A stretch of 64,000 bases of DNA from Syngnathus acus. Lineage: Eukaryota > Chordata > Actinopteri > Syngnathiformes > Syngnathidae. The DNA lies in NCBI RefSeq assembly GCF_901709675.1, contig NC_051098.1, positions 16,549,464-16,613,463 of the forward strand, read 5' to 3'. This document shows positions 36,801 to 46,519 of this stretch, piece by piece. How positions within the stretch are numbered: position 1 is the stretch's first letter; every line of letters starts with the position of its first letter. Below the pieces are notes generated by a model that was given only the letters and a program-made list of their open reading frames with translations, did not search any database and was not told where the DNA came from. Made by a program: the position numbers and the translations under genes.

Positions 36801-39133
36801 AATCAATGTCAGTTTGTTCCCATCTGCCATCATCCTTGCGGTTCCTGTGATTTATAATTAGGGGGACCTCACACAAGAAAGTCCTGGTAGCTTCTATTTG
36901 TGCGCCCGAGCCAGGAGTCGTGGTGAGGCCCCGCGTCTCTCTGCTCTGCTACCCTCCCTCCCTCCCTCCCTCCCTCTCCCCAAGGCCAAACCCTGGGCCA
37001 AGAGCCCGGCCGGCTGCTGAGCCCTCTCCTCTGTCTGTGCTGCACTCGCTAGCCAAGTCTTTGATCCATGCAAGATTCTGTCTGTAAGGGGGAAAAAAAG
37101 GCTTGCGCACTGAAGGATATGCCTGAATAATGAATCTCCAGTCTCTGTTGAGTCCTCAATGTGCCTGAACTTCAGGTTTGCTGTGTATTGTTAGTTTCTA
37201 TGCCTCTCCCCCACCCATACTCAAGCAGGTTCATTAGGAAGCCTTTTGTGCTTGAAGTGACACTTGAAAACAGTTTGTGGAAACTCCAAAGACAGAAATT
37301 CATCCCTCGAATGCATAGAATCTTTGGGCGTCTTACCTCCAAGATGCACGTTCCCGGAGCCGCATCCTCGCCGATGGAGACGTTGTAGAAGTTGCTCTCA
37401 AAGACGGGCTCGTTGTCGTTAATATCCTGAAGTACGATGTTGACCACGGCGGTAGACGACAGCGGCGGTCTCCCTTCGTCTGTGGCCACGACGGTTATGC
37501 TGGGATTGGGGTTCTTTTCGTAATCCAGCTGGGACAGAGTGGTGATAATCCCCGTCACGGCGTCTATGCTGAACCAGTCGGCAAAGGCGCCTTTATCCGA
37601 AAGGATGCTGTAGCTAATGTCCCCATTGGGCCCCTGGTCTTTGTCTCTGGCGGTCACTTGTAAGACGAAAGTGCCAGGAAACACCACCTCCGGGATAACT
37701 TGCCGATACACGGCTTGGTCGAACAGCGGCGGGTTGTCGTTGATGTCGGTCACCTCGATGGTGAAGGAAGATTCGGCTCGGAGAGGAGGGTCGCCAGAGT
37801 CGGTGGCCATCACCCTCAGGTCGTAAACGTCTCTCTCCTCGCGATCGAGAATCTGATCCACGCAAACCAGGTAGATGATATTGTCTTTGGTGGTCAGTCC
37901 GAATTTGCCGTCTCCGCCCTCCAGCGACACGTTGACGTTGGCGTACTCGCCGTAGTCCGGGTCGGTGACCGAGATTCGGGCCACGTACTGTCCTGGCTGC
38001 GCGCCCTCTGAGATTTGAGGCGAGCCGTCCTCGCTGAGAAAAATGATGGTCATGGTGGGCTGGTTGTCGTTGTAGTCTCTGACGTGGATGGTGACAAAGG
38101 CGTTGGTCACCTCCGGGTGCGTGGCATTGTCTTGGGCTTGCACCACCAGTTCGTGGACTCGCCGCATCTCAAAGTCCAGCGGCTTGTTGAGGGTGATGAC
38201 GCCCGTGTGGGGGTCGATAACAAAGTAACGATCGGGGTCGCTTTGTCGCCTGTTGATCTCGTACGTCACCACGCCGTTTTCTCCCTCGTCGGCGTCCGTC
38301 GCAAACACCTGCAAGATGCTGTTTCCTGGTTGCAGGTTTTCGGATATGATGGCGTGGTAGCGGCTCTGATTAAACACGGGAGCGTTGTCGTTGATATCCT
38401 GGACGGTGATATCTAATGTCATTTGATCGGTTCTTTGAGGGGAACCCCCGTCAAAGCCCTCCAAGGACAAAGTATAGGTCGACCTTTTCTCCCTGTCCAA
38501 GATGGCATTGACCACCAAGTCCAGATACAGAACTTCGTTGCTTGCCCTCCTGGTCTCCAAAGTGAAAGCCTGGCCAATGTTTCCATCTTTGATGAGGTAA
38601 CCCTGGGTGGTGAAATGACCTCCGTCCGCATCCACCGCTGGGTCCAGAGGAAAGCGAGTGCCGATAGCCGTCTGCTCGGGGATTCGGAAGCTAGCGTGTT
38701 TTTTGGGAAATGTCGGGCCGTGGTCATTGATGTCATTGACCTTGATGGTTACCTCCACAGTCACACCTGTCATGGTTACAGCGATGAAGTTGTACCTGTC
38801 CCTCTGTTCTCGGTCCAGAACTTTGGCAGTCTTAATGATTCCCGTGCTCTCGTCAATGTCCAAATCGGTGCTCACGCCGGTGCCCTCGTGGTCGGAAATG
38901 AAATAGAGCGCCGCCGTGACGCCGGGAGGCAACCCCGCGCTGATGTCACCGACGATGGTTCCCGCTGGTTGTTCCTCGTCCAACTGTAGATCCAGGGTGC
39001 CCTGAACCGCCGGCGAATGAAGCGAAACAAGAACCAGGACGGCGTACGTCAGCGCAATCCTTCTCATCCAGCAGCCGTCACCTTGCAAAGGATCCATTGT
39101 GGACTTCCCCGCACCCTTGGCAGCTGTCTTCAT
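786..39133 (-). CDS. dchs1: Dachsous cadherin 1 (protocadherin-16-like), N-terminal part; gene continues past the left edge
   Basis: Giant atypical cadherin that binds FAT4 between cells and controls planar cell polarity and Hippo signalling at the plasma membrane. Eight coding exons in transcript order: 39133-37337, 4310-4122, 3643-3412, 3338-3102, 2962-1934, 1412-1225, 1142-1046, 943-786. All junctions are GT-AG and every phase closes, giving 1,309 residues without a stop. The protein has a signal peptide (about 1-45), eleven full cadherin repeats and most of EC12. LDRE, DxNDN and DxD calcium motifs recur throughout. The opening DLQLDEEQPAGT and GDISAGLP segments closely resemble the human DCHS1 N-terminus as I recall it, more than FAT or DCHS2. 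Human DCHS1 is about 3,300 residues with 27 repeats, so less than half is here; the other repeats, membrane segment and tail lie outside. Whether this is dchs1a or dchs1b cannot be told. The family call is very secure; individual splice sites were placed by eye. Confidence 0.93.
1046..1142 (-). CDS. dchs1: dchs1 coding exon 7: EC12 calcium motif
   Basis: 97 bp, phase 0 in and phase 1 out. It encodes VSEAQSSG and then AKDPDEGENGTVLYSLSG, matching the equivalent DCHS1 repeat. Acceptor gaacag|GTG, donor TCAG|gtacag. Confidence 0.88.
1225..1412 (-). CDS. dchs1: dchs1 coding exon 6: second half of EC11, start of EC12
   Basis: Residues about 1163-1224. The segment SLDREQQSSYQLVVVVQDGG is very close to human DCHS1, and VLDDNDNAPTF closes EC11. 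The acceptor is cttccag|GT. The donor CAG|gtcata is weak, but only this position restores the frame to the next exon across an 82-bp intron (1143-1224). Confidence 0.88.
1934..2962 (-). CDS. dchs1: dchs1 coding exon 5: EC8 to first half of EC11
   Basis: A long 1,029-bp exon (342 whole codons plus split codons), residues about 819-1162. It carries the rest of EC8 with DVNDNPPVF, EC9 with EDRDSGANG and LDYES, EC10 with LDREVKD and DENDNPPRL, and the start of EC11 with TDRDSASNG. The EC9-EC10 boundary is QAENDQGP, again short of the full calcium motif. The acceptor is gctttcag|GC and the donor ACAG|gttaga. Confidence 0.92.
3102..3338 (-). CDS. dchs1: dchs1 coding exon 4: second half of EC7, start of EC8
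   Basis: About residues 740-818, phase 1 at both ends. EC7 ends with AGAVAPPVF instead of DxNDN, so the EC7-EC8 linker lacks the usual calcium ligands. EC8 starts FEQAQYYFAVSEDV. The intron towards the previous exon is only 73 bp (3339-3411); the donor is ACAG|gtatga. Confidence 0.88.
3412..3643 (-). CDS. dchs1: dchs1 coding exon 3: end of EC6, first half of EC7
   Basis: Residues 663-739 plus one base of a split Gly codon. It joins phase 0 to the previous exon to give VDGGGL, then YVKVDLVDVNDNRPTF closes EC6. EC7 contains YDPDSGENG. The donor ACGG|gttggt is weak but is the only GT that keeps the frame into the next exon (KDTG|VISL). Confidence 0.88.
3766..3802. repeat. (GA)n microsatellite
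   Basis: 37-nt GA run with one interruption (gac) at 3778-3780, in the 33-kb region between dchs1 exons. Confidence 0.9.
4122..4310 (-). CDS. dchs1: dchs1 coding exon 2: most of EC6
   Basis: 63 codons, residues 600-662, phase 0 at both ends. It begins VMATDADGG, which completes the calcium-binding DxD motif of EC6, and contains LDRDQG and FTVTAVDG, both close to the corresponding human DCHS1 repeat. The acceptor is ttggtag|GTG and the donor GGG|gtgagc. It is the first exon after the 33-kb intron. Confidence 0.9.
4531..4554. repeat. (GGC)8 microsatellite
   Basis: Eight uninterrupted GGC units just upstream of dchs1 coding exon 2, inside the intron. Confidence 0.9.
5242..5274. repeat. (AAGG)/(AAGC)n tetranucleotide repeat
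   Basis: ggaaggaag passing into six aagc units; a compound purine-rich microsatellite in dchs1 intron 1. Confidence 0.85.
11191..11220. repeat. (CTGC)n microsatellite
   Basis: 30 nt of ctgc units, intronic. Confidence 0.9.
11888..11921. repeat. poly(A) run followed by (AC)n
   Basis: 14 A residues followed by about nine AC units, intronic. Confidence 0.9.
14248..14312. mobile_element. Possible relic of a fish dispersed repeat
   Basis: ttaactcattcattgatggt, then tagagacgtcaaagacgtta, then gatgagttaa. The ends are near inverted copies (ttaactcat / atgagttaa) and the agacgtcaaaga core recalls a common teleost repeat. Weak call. Confidence 0.3.
16164..16185. repeat. (GCG)n microsatellite
   Basis: Seven GGC/GCG units, intronic. 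Confidence 0.9.
19290..19463. mobile_element. 174-bp MITE with about 30-bp terminal inverted repeats
   Basis: The left end, taccgtaattttcggactat followed by aagtcgc, is matched base for base by its reverse complement at the right end (gcgacttatagtccgaaaat then tacggta). Internally the gcgacttat unit recurs four times in all, so the interior is built from sub-terminal repeats. There is no coding capacity, so it is a non-autonomous DNA transposon. Flanking bases are AT-rich (ata/tat), so the target duplication cannot be resolved; TA or a longer AT duplication fits. It lies in dchs1 intron 1. Confidence 0.85.
22078..22095. repeat. poly(G) run
   Basis: 18 consecutive G; length is likely unreliable in assembly. 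Confidence 0.85.
22431..22461. repeat. (CCGT)n microsatellite
   Basis: Seven imperfect tccg/ccgt units with one ccctcc interruption. Confidence 0.9.
22905..22923. repeat. (CGGT)n microsatellite
   Basis: Short cggt array; the reverse-complement-related unit (ccgt-type) occurs 450 bp to the left. Confidence 0.8.
24580..24800. promoter_or_regulatory. Intronic CpG-rich island in dchs1 intron 1
   Basis: Roughly twenty CpG dinucleotides in about 220 bp, flanked by ordinary AT-richer intron. It includes gcgcgcg and several ctcggct/ggagcgg segments. On the plus strand it is followed by a pyrimidine-rich leader and an ATG in strong Kozak context at 24909. It could be an alternative dchs1 promoter, a promoter for a nested transcript, or an unmethylated enhancer. 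Function is not shown by the sequence. Confidence 0.35.
25092..25120. repeat. (GCAC)/(GCAG)n microsatellite
   Basis: Compound tetranucleotide array, intronic. Confidence 0.85.
26175..26195. repeat. poly(C) run
   Basis: 21 consecutive C, intronic; can form i-motif/quadruplex structures and is prone to sequencing error. Confidence 0.85.
28174..28262. repeat. (CCCG)n array and poly(A) run
   Basis: About 19 nt of cccg units (28174-28192) and a 17-nt poly(A) run at 28246-28262; another short ccgcccgcccg array lies at 28330-28342. Confidence 0.8.
30291..30377. repeat. AT-rich block of repeated aattatttaagaattat units
   Basis: Almost pure A/T for about 85 bp. The unit aattatttaagaattat occurs twice and is itself near-palindromic; further taattataat palindromes follow. 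Expected to extrude hairpins or melt easily. Confidence 0.8.
30906..30945. repeat. (CA)n microsatellite
   Basis: About 40 nt with one gg interruption, intronic. Confidence 0.9.
31217..31236. repeat. (GGAC)n microsatellite
   Basis: Five ggac units, intronic. Confidence 0.85.
31591..31618. repeat. (TGGC)n microsatellite
   Basis: Seven tggc units, intronic. Confidence 0.9.
33465..33645 (-). mobile_element. Degenerate teleost SINE-like dispersed repeat
   Basis: Read on the minus strand it has the order typical of a widespread fish repeat: a box reading ggttagcacatctgcctcac, then agtcaggacgttttgcttca, then gtttgcatgttcaccatgtg, a tactccagcatgcgc block and aaacatgcgtgttaaattca. This recalls a tRNA-derived head with A/B-box-like text and a conserved body. 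The copy is diverged and shows no clear target duplication. Recognition is from memory of the repeat, not a database search. Confidence 0.6.
33791..33832. repeat. 10-bp tandem repeat (CCCGGCCTGG)n
   Basis: Four imperfect copies of a GC-only decamer with small changes (cagcccggcc, tagcccggcc). Confidence 0.8.
36952..36976. repeat. (CCCT)n microsatellite
   Basis: Six ccct units, 360 bp inside the intron from the first coding exon of dchs1. Confidence 0.9.
37337..39133 (-). CDS. dchs1: dchs1 first coding exon: signal peptide, EC1-EC5 and start of EC6
   Basis: Encodes residues 1-599. The ATG at 39133 is followed by further in-frame Met codons at residues 13 and 23. The hydrophobic core is about residues 26-38 and cleavage is probable near residue 45. 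EC1 runs to the NDINDH motif at about residue 138; five complete repeats follow the usual LDRE...DxNDN rhythm, and EC6 begins just before the exon end. The donor is GAG|gtaaga (gt at 37336-37335), phase 0. A likely acceptor (polypyrimidine then tgcag) lies just upstream of the ATG, so the exon probably starts at 39154 with 21 nt of 5' UTR, and an upstream non-coding exon is expected. Confidence 0.95.
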
Positions 39134-39154
39134 TTTGGCTCCTTTTTTCTAAAC
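39134..39154 (-). other. dchs1: dchs1 5' UTR stretch within coding exon 1 and putative acceptor
   Basis: On the minus strand tgtctgcag precedes gtttagaaaaaaggagccaaa and then the ATG. This is a good 3' splice site 21 nt before the start codon, implying a separate upstream non-coding exon. Confidence 0.55.
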
Positions 39155-39422
39155 CTGCAGACACATACAGTACATGTGAGGAAATGCTGAACAATATCAA
39201 AAGCTGACAGCGCTCGAGGCAACGTATTATTTCTGTTGACATACAGAGCGGGCTCGTTTAAGAGAAATAATAAATTCCGCAAAAGACTTTCCCATATGTC
39301 CAACAGGCACCAATCCCAACCCACACATACCAATTTCCCCACACCTCTTCCTTCACCTAATAAGTCAACACCTTGTTCCCTCTGCGCTGGGCTGAACTGA
39401 CTTTGTAACATCAAAACCACAT

Positions 39423-39443
39423 GCGGCGGCGGCGGCGGCGGCG
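39423..39443. repeat. (GCG)n microsatellite
   Basis: Seven cgg units about 290 bp upstream of the dchs1 ATG. Confidence 0.9.
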
Positions 39444-40232
39444 CACCACTTCCCATCTCCTTGGCTGCTGCTGCTCCTCTTCCATCTAATTAAAAAGGTG
39501 CAGCTCTTATTTTTGCTGCTCACCATAGCAATAGACAGTCGTGTCATCTGGATTGAAGTTGTAGTTTGATACAAATGATCAACGCTCCCGTCGCAATGCC
39601 ATAGCTCCAACTCTGCTCGTCTTGGCAACGAAAGCTTTACTTGACGTTAGCCGCTTCATCGAGGCTCCCCCTGGTGGCTGGACTGATGCTAGCAAATCTT
39701 CAGCACAGCGTAGAGATAGAACTCCAAGTCCAGGGGCTCCGTGCCGTCTACCCCGCTAACTTTTTCTGGCTCCGCACCATTGCAATTAGCGTCTTCTGGC
39801 AGCTAGCCATCAGCGCGCACAGGCTAATTTTGGAGCCTTCTGAACAAAAGATGCTAATTTTAACGTCAACGACTCGGGAGATTTACTTGTTGTAAAGTAC
39901 ATGTACGAGCTTGGATCGTGCCATTTGGGAATGTGATGATTAGAAATGGCAGCGACCTTTGGCATGCCGCACTTTGTACTGCATACTGCTCTTTTTGTGA
40001 CCTTTTTGGCACGTCAAGTAGAAATTAAACTGACTATGCCGCATGTGCATGTTCACACTCACTTCAAATCTGTATTTCGAAGGGTAAAAAAAAAATGCAT
40101 ATGTCTCCTTGAAGAGTTTACGCCACAAACAAAATGAGTGTTTTAAACGTTGGCTTTGTTCCGGGTATTTATATCTCTTGATTAAAAGTGAGCTGTGGGT
40201 TAGCTTCCTGCCACTTTGAGACTGGCTCTAAT

Positions 40233-40252
40233 GGGGGGGGGGGGGGGGGGGG
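40233..40252. repeat. poly(G) run
   Basis: 20 consecutive G about 1.1 kb upstream of the dchs1 ATG. Confidence 0.85.
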
Positions 40253-41382
40253 CAAATGAAAGGTTGAGCACATGTGTAGCACACGCAACGCATTAAGCAG
40301 CTTTTTTTGTGAGTGTGCTGCTCTTGGCTGCAACAGAAGCACAGCCGGAGCTTGAAACCTTTGACAAGTGCTTGAACTTTCAAGTCTGCAGTATTGATTT
40401 ATGCTCCAGCAACCCTGGGCATTTTTTCCCCTTTGCTCCAAAACGACAAAGGATAACTTTCCAAGGCTGCAGTCTTTGTAAGGATTCCACAATTGAAATA
40501 AAGCGGCCCTTTGGTTGGGTAGAGGACCTCTGCCGAGCCAGCCAGGCAGGCCTAATGGATCTTGCAGACATGCTGGGGTAATTGCATGAAAAAAGCAGAG
40601 AGAGTTTGAAAAGAAGGGGAAAAGATTCAAGCCTGAGAGGAATCTCCACGTTCAACGTGTGACATGTCTCTGTCACTCTTTCTGGATGTCTTGAGGTCGG
40701 TCAGCAGCAATCTTGAGGTCAAAAAAGACGTTAGAGAAGTTCTGCAAACTTTTGTTGTGTGGCTAAGCTAGCTAGCATGTGAGAGCGATAGTAAGTCAAT
40801 TCCTTTTGAGGCTTTTACCTCGCACTCGTTTTCTTTGCCTGTGACGACTTAGAAGCCCGGAGAGTGAACGCATGCAGGTTTCAAGGACTTACAAGCAGAA
40901 TCAAAACATCTGCTCCACTCTAGCAGCGCACACTTTCTGCTGACTGCGCACATCTTCCATCTTGATACATCACAATACATAAAAAAATACATTTGCTCTT
41001 TTATTCCTGCCGCTTGCAGAAGTGCAATTTGTCTTCTTGCGCCATAGGAACATGACAAGCACATCTTTACTTTTGGCGTCGCTCACAATAGGGGGAAAAA
41101 AAAAAAACATCAGCTCTGTTGCCACCTTCCGCAAGCTTCACCCAAGTAATGATTTGATTTCCTGCAGACTCAACTTGGCTTTAATTTTGGCCACAATGAC
41201 TCGATCAGGATCAGCTTGAAACTTGACTTCACAATTATGCACAAATGTGACTTAATTACTCCTCTCGACCTATTTGTCAAACTTGACATCTTTCCAATAA
41301 ATCAATGACTTTCCAAACTTAAGCACGGCTGCATACTTGCACAACTTTCATTAAAGCAACCAGCAAACCTGGAGGGGATAGC

Positions 41383-41406
41383 GTGTGTGTGTGTGTGTGT
41401 GTGTGA
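41383..41406. repeat. (GT)n microsatellite
   Basis: 24 nt of GT followed by a G-rich tail. Confidence 0.9.
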
Positions 41407-41724
41407 GGGGGGTGGAGGTCTTCTCTACAACTGCGGTCCACTACGTAACTACAGCCTCCGACTTCATGTCACCAGTCCAGTTAGCTTGTGGTCAGAGGCC
41501 TTGCCAGCCTGGACCAGGCTCGGTGGAGCCAGAATGGAAACCACAAACACATGTGACAGATGAACGTGGAGATGATGAGCGTCCAGCCAAAACAACTAGA
41601 AAGGCTTCAAATCACATTTGAAAACTCATCACAAGATTAGTGACACGAATGAAAAAAGCGCCACGAATCATCCCATGGTCCAGCGAGCAAGACAATCGGC
41701 AAATCAGAATTGTTTTTGAGGGTT

Positions 41725-41920
41725 TTAGGCTAGCTAGTAGCTAGGCTATAGCTAGGATAGCTCAGCAAGTTAGCTAACTAGCGCAATAGATGGCTAGGGT
41801 GTTGCGTTTACAACACATTAGCTCGAAAGCTAGCTGGCCACCAAGAATGCGAGATGGATACATAGAACAAACTATAGTAGGTTTGTTTTTGTTTTTTAAG
41901 ATAGCTAGCTAACTTGCGTG
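41725..41920. repeat. GCTAGC/AGCT-rich low-complexity patch
   Basis: Multiple interspersed gctagc and tagctagct palindromes (for example near 41731, 41823 and 41904) with related gctaacta, tagctagga text. It is not a clean tandem array, and the function is unknown. Confidence 0.55.
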
Positions 41921-42804
41921 ATAGCCAGACTGGCGTTTATTTCAATTCTTCCTATGGCGAGAGTGAGACTGTGTGTGACGCATTTGTGCAGCAACACACA
42001 CCTCAGTGGCATCATCCACAACACGCGGTGTCAGGTGTCGGCGACACGTGTGTGTCGGGGGATGTTTGGATACGGCCTCAGAATTGATCCGGGATTCACC
42101 GTTTCCCGAAGGCATGGCAGCAGGCGGGCATATGTTTGTATTTAATAAGTGACGCCGTTGTGTTTCCCGCACGCCCTCGCAGCATGGGCTCCCGTTTGAA
42201 ATGGAATAAAAAGGCTAACGGGGGGGTTAATTGTGTCCAACGTCGCACTCGCTGTCTGGCTCAGCGTGACGCCTGTGTGTCGTGACATTTAGTAATTGGA
42301 ATCAAAGTCGTCGAAATAAATACAAGAGAAAATGATGAGCAAACAATGGATGATAAATGATGAAAGACACGATGAGCTACATTAAACAAATTGTCCAAGC
42401 CTCAAGCCTTTAGTCAAGACAGCCTCAAAAGATTGCCAGATTTCCCAGGACCACAATGCAGGGGAATGATTTAGTAGGGCTTTTTTTGCTTTTTAAATGC
42501 AACCACTTGGAGTCTGAGAGGAGGAGCCCTCCTGGGTGGCGTGGATAAGGCCGTCCAAAAATGATCCACATGTCATTATTTTAATCCCATGCAGGGTTGT
42601 GTATCGGCAGCTGTGTCGGGCTGCAAGGGCAGTGAGGGTGAAAGAATGGCGCCTTGCTTATGACATAATCCGTTTTTTTGGGGGGGGGTTTCCCCACACA
42701 CACACTTCTGGGAATATTATGATCAATAACGCTGAGTAGTATTTGTTTTTTATTATCATTCATTATTTAATTAAAAGTCTGTTTGAGAACTTTTACCTTC
42801 AATG

Positions 42805-42870
42805 TCGGGCAGCATCACGTTTGCCTCACAGTCAAAAGGTTCGAAGCTCAAACATTTCAAAACCATGCGT
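42805..42870 (+). mobile_element. Short fragment of the same SINE-like repeat
   Basis: The text gggcagcatcacgtttgcctcacagtc, followed by ggttcgaagctcaaa and a later aaaaccatgcgttag, parallels the head and body of the repeat at 33465-33645, in the opposite orientation. Too short and diverged for certainty. Confidence 0.35.
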
Positions 42871-43414
42871 TAGTCTCTTGGAAGCCTGGATGGACCGGGT
42901 CATCATTCATGACGCTGGCAGCCTTAATGATTATTTTGCCGATTCGGCTCATTGAGAACATCCGACGTACGGATGGATCTGTTGCAAGCAAATGGCTCGT
43001 GCAATGGAAGCACGACAGTTACATCAAAGGCAATACAAAAGCAAAGTGTGCACGACTAAAGCAACCCCTGCAGGGCTGGCTTATTTACAGTACAGAGTGA
43101 GGGAGGCATCATCGGGGGAGTGCGCTCGCAAACTTCAACTGCTGTGGAAACTGATTATAAAGTCATATATGCAAAAAAAAACGTTTGCTTTTTGTTCTAC
43201 ATTTTGTTAGTATGACTGTACATGATGCTTTGCCATTTACAAGTCACACTCAGAAAATGTGATTTAATATAGTGGATTGTATTTTTGACTGCACACAAGA
43301 CATTACTTTGCTACTTGCAAGTTTTGTTTATGTGAGTAAAACAAGCATTAGCGTTTTTTTCTCATGTACAAAACTCCCAAATTCCCAATACTGCGCAAAT
43401 ACTGCAATTAGAGC

Positions 43415-43430
43415 TTTTTTTTTTTTTTTT
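43415..43430. repeat. poly(T) run
   Basis: 16 T; a poly(A) run of comparable length lies at 43683-43697. Confidence 0.8.
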
Positions 43431-43931
43431 GTGCAGAAAATGAGTAATGATCAAATATTTATTTCTTACCAGAGCTGCAAATAAACCAAAAATTGTTTGC
43501 GTCTACACGGGAAAAAAATGATAAGCTGTTTTGCACGCATCAAGATGCTATCCTCATTAATTAAGTGAGCATCATTTCTGAAGCTCAGTGATGACGACCA
43601 GAAAGCAACATATTGGGAACACCTCACACTGTACTGGCATGTCGCCGAGCAACTTGTACGTCCATTCATTCATTTAAAAAGAAAAAAAAAAAAAAAAGTT
43701 ACGCGTCAAGATATTGCGAGGTGGCTACTTACATTCATGGGTTTCTTGTCAGGTGGCGAGATTGAAGTCGTCCAACATCAACAACAACAATACTTTTGAA
43801 AACTCCTTTCAATGCTTCCCAGTGAAAAGCAAAAAGAAAGTGAGAGTCGCATCCATCTTCACGAGAGGTCACCGGTGCACAACACAAAGTTTGTGCACTT
43901 GCAAACTTGGGAAAAACTTCCTCATTAGGTG

Positions 43932-43957
43932 CTTCCTTCCTTCCTTCCTTCCTTCCC
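43932..43957. repeat. (TTCC)n microsatellite
   Basis: Six ttcc units. Confidence 0.9.
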
Positions 43958-46519
43958 CGATCTGCATCCAGTGGTGGTATGGAATGGCTGCCTGGCCCGT
44001 AAAGACGAAGTGCTTGCGAGAATCCGAGTGGTGTTCCAGCCGCTTCCTCTCTCCTAAATGTGATATCTTCAACACATGACTGGAGTGGAGTGGAGTGCAG
44101 GCTGGCAGCCTCCTCCTCCTCCTCCTTCTTCACCTTGCAGCGGCCACAAGGAGGTGGGGGGAGTTGAATCCTGCACTCTGCTGCCCCCCTGCTTTTTGCA
44201 GTGGAACTGCACCATGGGAGACCATCACTTCCAGTAGAAACGTCAATTTAGTTTGGTCAGTCGGCGCAAAAGTACTTCACATTTCGCTTTCAGCTCTGCT
44301 CGAGGAGGCATTCTACACTTTATATGAAATAAATGTTCCTTCGCGTGAGTCATCAAATATCGAGTGGCTTCGCTTGAATACAGCATTTCCCACCGAGGCT
44401 CATCCTTCGCTTTCGAGTACAAGAGCAATTGATGAAACCAAGATCTATCACTCACATTGTGCTTTCTTTTCCCTTGAGGTTATCACCCCGAGCAGCCTTG
44501 AATTCCTTCTAATGTCACCGAGCTGTGTCAGCGACCCTGCTGTCAAGCTGACGACATTTCATTAGGGAAGGTGTCGCTCGCTTTGCGTTTCTCAATGTGA
44601 ACAATGGCGAGGTTCTGCTGAGCTGACATAGTGCAGCCTAGCCGCTCGATGAGTGCTGTTTCTTTTTCATGTTTCCTAATGTATAAAACATTTGTTGAAT
44701 CAAAAGAAGTCACGGGAGGAGAAGAATGCAATGATGTGACACGGGTCGTTTCCAGCGTGCTTAAAAGTTTGGGCTGAAGCTTTTTAACATGACCCACTTT
44801 CTCATCAAATATGATATGTTCCCCGTTCCAAGTCTTGATTGTGACAGAGCACACTGGCAAGGCCCACGCCACGCCACCAATTCATTTCACATTGTCGTCT
44901 TGTTTGTGTTGTTTATGCTTAATGAAAGATGACACTGATCACACAAATCTTTCTTGAAATTAATTGCAGAGATGATGGATGATGTTTTTGTTTTCCCCGC
45001 GTCTTTGGTTGATCGCTCGTCTTTTGGTTCGGGATTTATATTTGGGGTGGAAGTCATTAGCGTCGCCTCCAGACGGATGGTCAAATATCCTGCAGACGGC
45101 AATCATTCCTGATGTTTTCTGCTCTGTCTAGAATGGTTTTTTAAAGCCATAAAAGAAAGCTTCACGGCGACGACGTGCTGACACGTCGTAAATTTGTATG
45201 AAATATTAAGAAAGTTGTTCCAAAGTGATACTTTGAGTTTAAAGACTTATTAGCCACAAGATTAGGACGCGATGCATTAAGTACGTCTGCAATGATTCAA
45301 GTGCCGCTAAGTTCAGTTGTGACTTTCAGCCAGTTGCAAGAAATGTGGTGGAGGACAAAAACATCTCAAGGAGCCATTTTGGGCCAACTCCAAGGTTGGT
45401 CGGTCAACTCCTACAATGAGCCCCAACACAACTTTGACATGACAGATGTATCAGAACAGCACACATGGAAAAGTGAATCAGCATTGGAGCTGGATTTTGC
45501 TGTAAATTCCAGGCCTCAAGTCCTTGGCGTAAATTCTTCCAAATGAGCTCCAATTAAAAGCGAGCAGATAGCAGACGATCAATTTTAGGCAGGAATTTTG
45601 CTCGGCAATTTGCGTCTTAAATTTGGATCACATTTGAGCATTTCTGTGCAATCTAAAGGCTTCAGCCAGGACTTGATATTTCGAACCAATAAAACTTCAC
45701 ATCTCTTGGAATTGGTTTCCTATATTTGTTTTCCTTTCTTTACAGAATGCTGCTCTGCTTGAGCTCGTCGTCCAAGTTATAATTTGAATGCTCCTCGTTA
45801 GTTTGGTTTTCCAGGTGGATGGGCATAAAAGCTGCAGTTTGGTTTTAGGGCCTGGGGGGGGGGGGGCGGTCTTTCTGTCAGCAGGGGTCTAATGTGGACT
45901 CCGACTGAGGCAAAACACAAAGCAGAGGCACCCGTGCTCCGTTTCCTGAGGAAATTGGAGCTGTTGTGAGAATATCGGAGGCTTTTGAGCCCATCTGTGT
46001 TCTCCCGCAAGGTTTGCGAGGTGTCCTGCGCCGATGCCTTCGCAAAAACAGGTGCTTCTTGTTTGGTGGCAAACTTTGCTGCTTTGTCATGGTGATTTAG
46101 AAGAGCTTTTAAACATTCCTGTTTAGTGTCACTCCTGCCAAGACACCAGAAATTGCCCTTATAAATCTCCAGCAGGCAGATGGTCGGACGCCTAAATCCA
46201 CATTGTTGTTGTGTCACGTTCAGTCTGAGAGCGACTCATTCATTTCCGCTTCTGTCATAACGTAACTTGTCATCACTGTTTGATTAATTTTATGTCTTTA
46301 TAGCCTCTGCTCATATCTGGGTGTTTATTTACTTTTGTCTGTGATCAAGATATCTCAAAGTTGAGGAGAAATGTTGGCCAGCTTTGAGCCTTGCTAGCCG
46401 GATTGCGACGAGAGTCGCGGCGACGGCTTTGACTGATTGACGGGCTCATCTTCCAATCCTGCCATTTGCAACATATCAATAGAGTTCAATTCCAAACCAA
46501 ACGTTTAAAATAAACAGCA

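Larger units (their letters stand above)
4311..37336 (-). other. dchs1 giant intron, about 33 kb
   Basis: The intron between the EC1-5 exon and the EC6 exon. No frame in it on either strand shows a recognisable domain; the longest open frames (60-220 codons) look like chance. Contents that can be supported are simple repeats, a 174-bp MITE (19290-19463), a tRNA-SINE-like fragment (33465-33645), an AT-rich palindromic block (30291-30377) and a CpG-rich island with a Kozak-type ATG (24580-24977). In a gene with otherwise small introns such a large intron may host regulatory elements, but conservation cannot be judged from one sequence. Confidence 0.75.

Noticed and set aside
44095-44565. A 156-codon plus-strand frame starting with a Leu-rich signal-like segment
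   Set aside because: The Leu run comes from a (TCC)n repeat; the rest has no recognisable domain, and no splice or family support exists.
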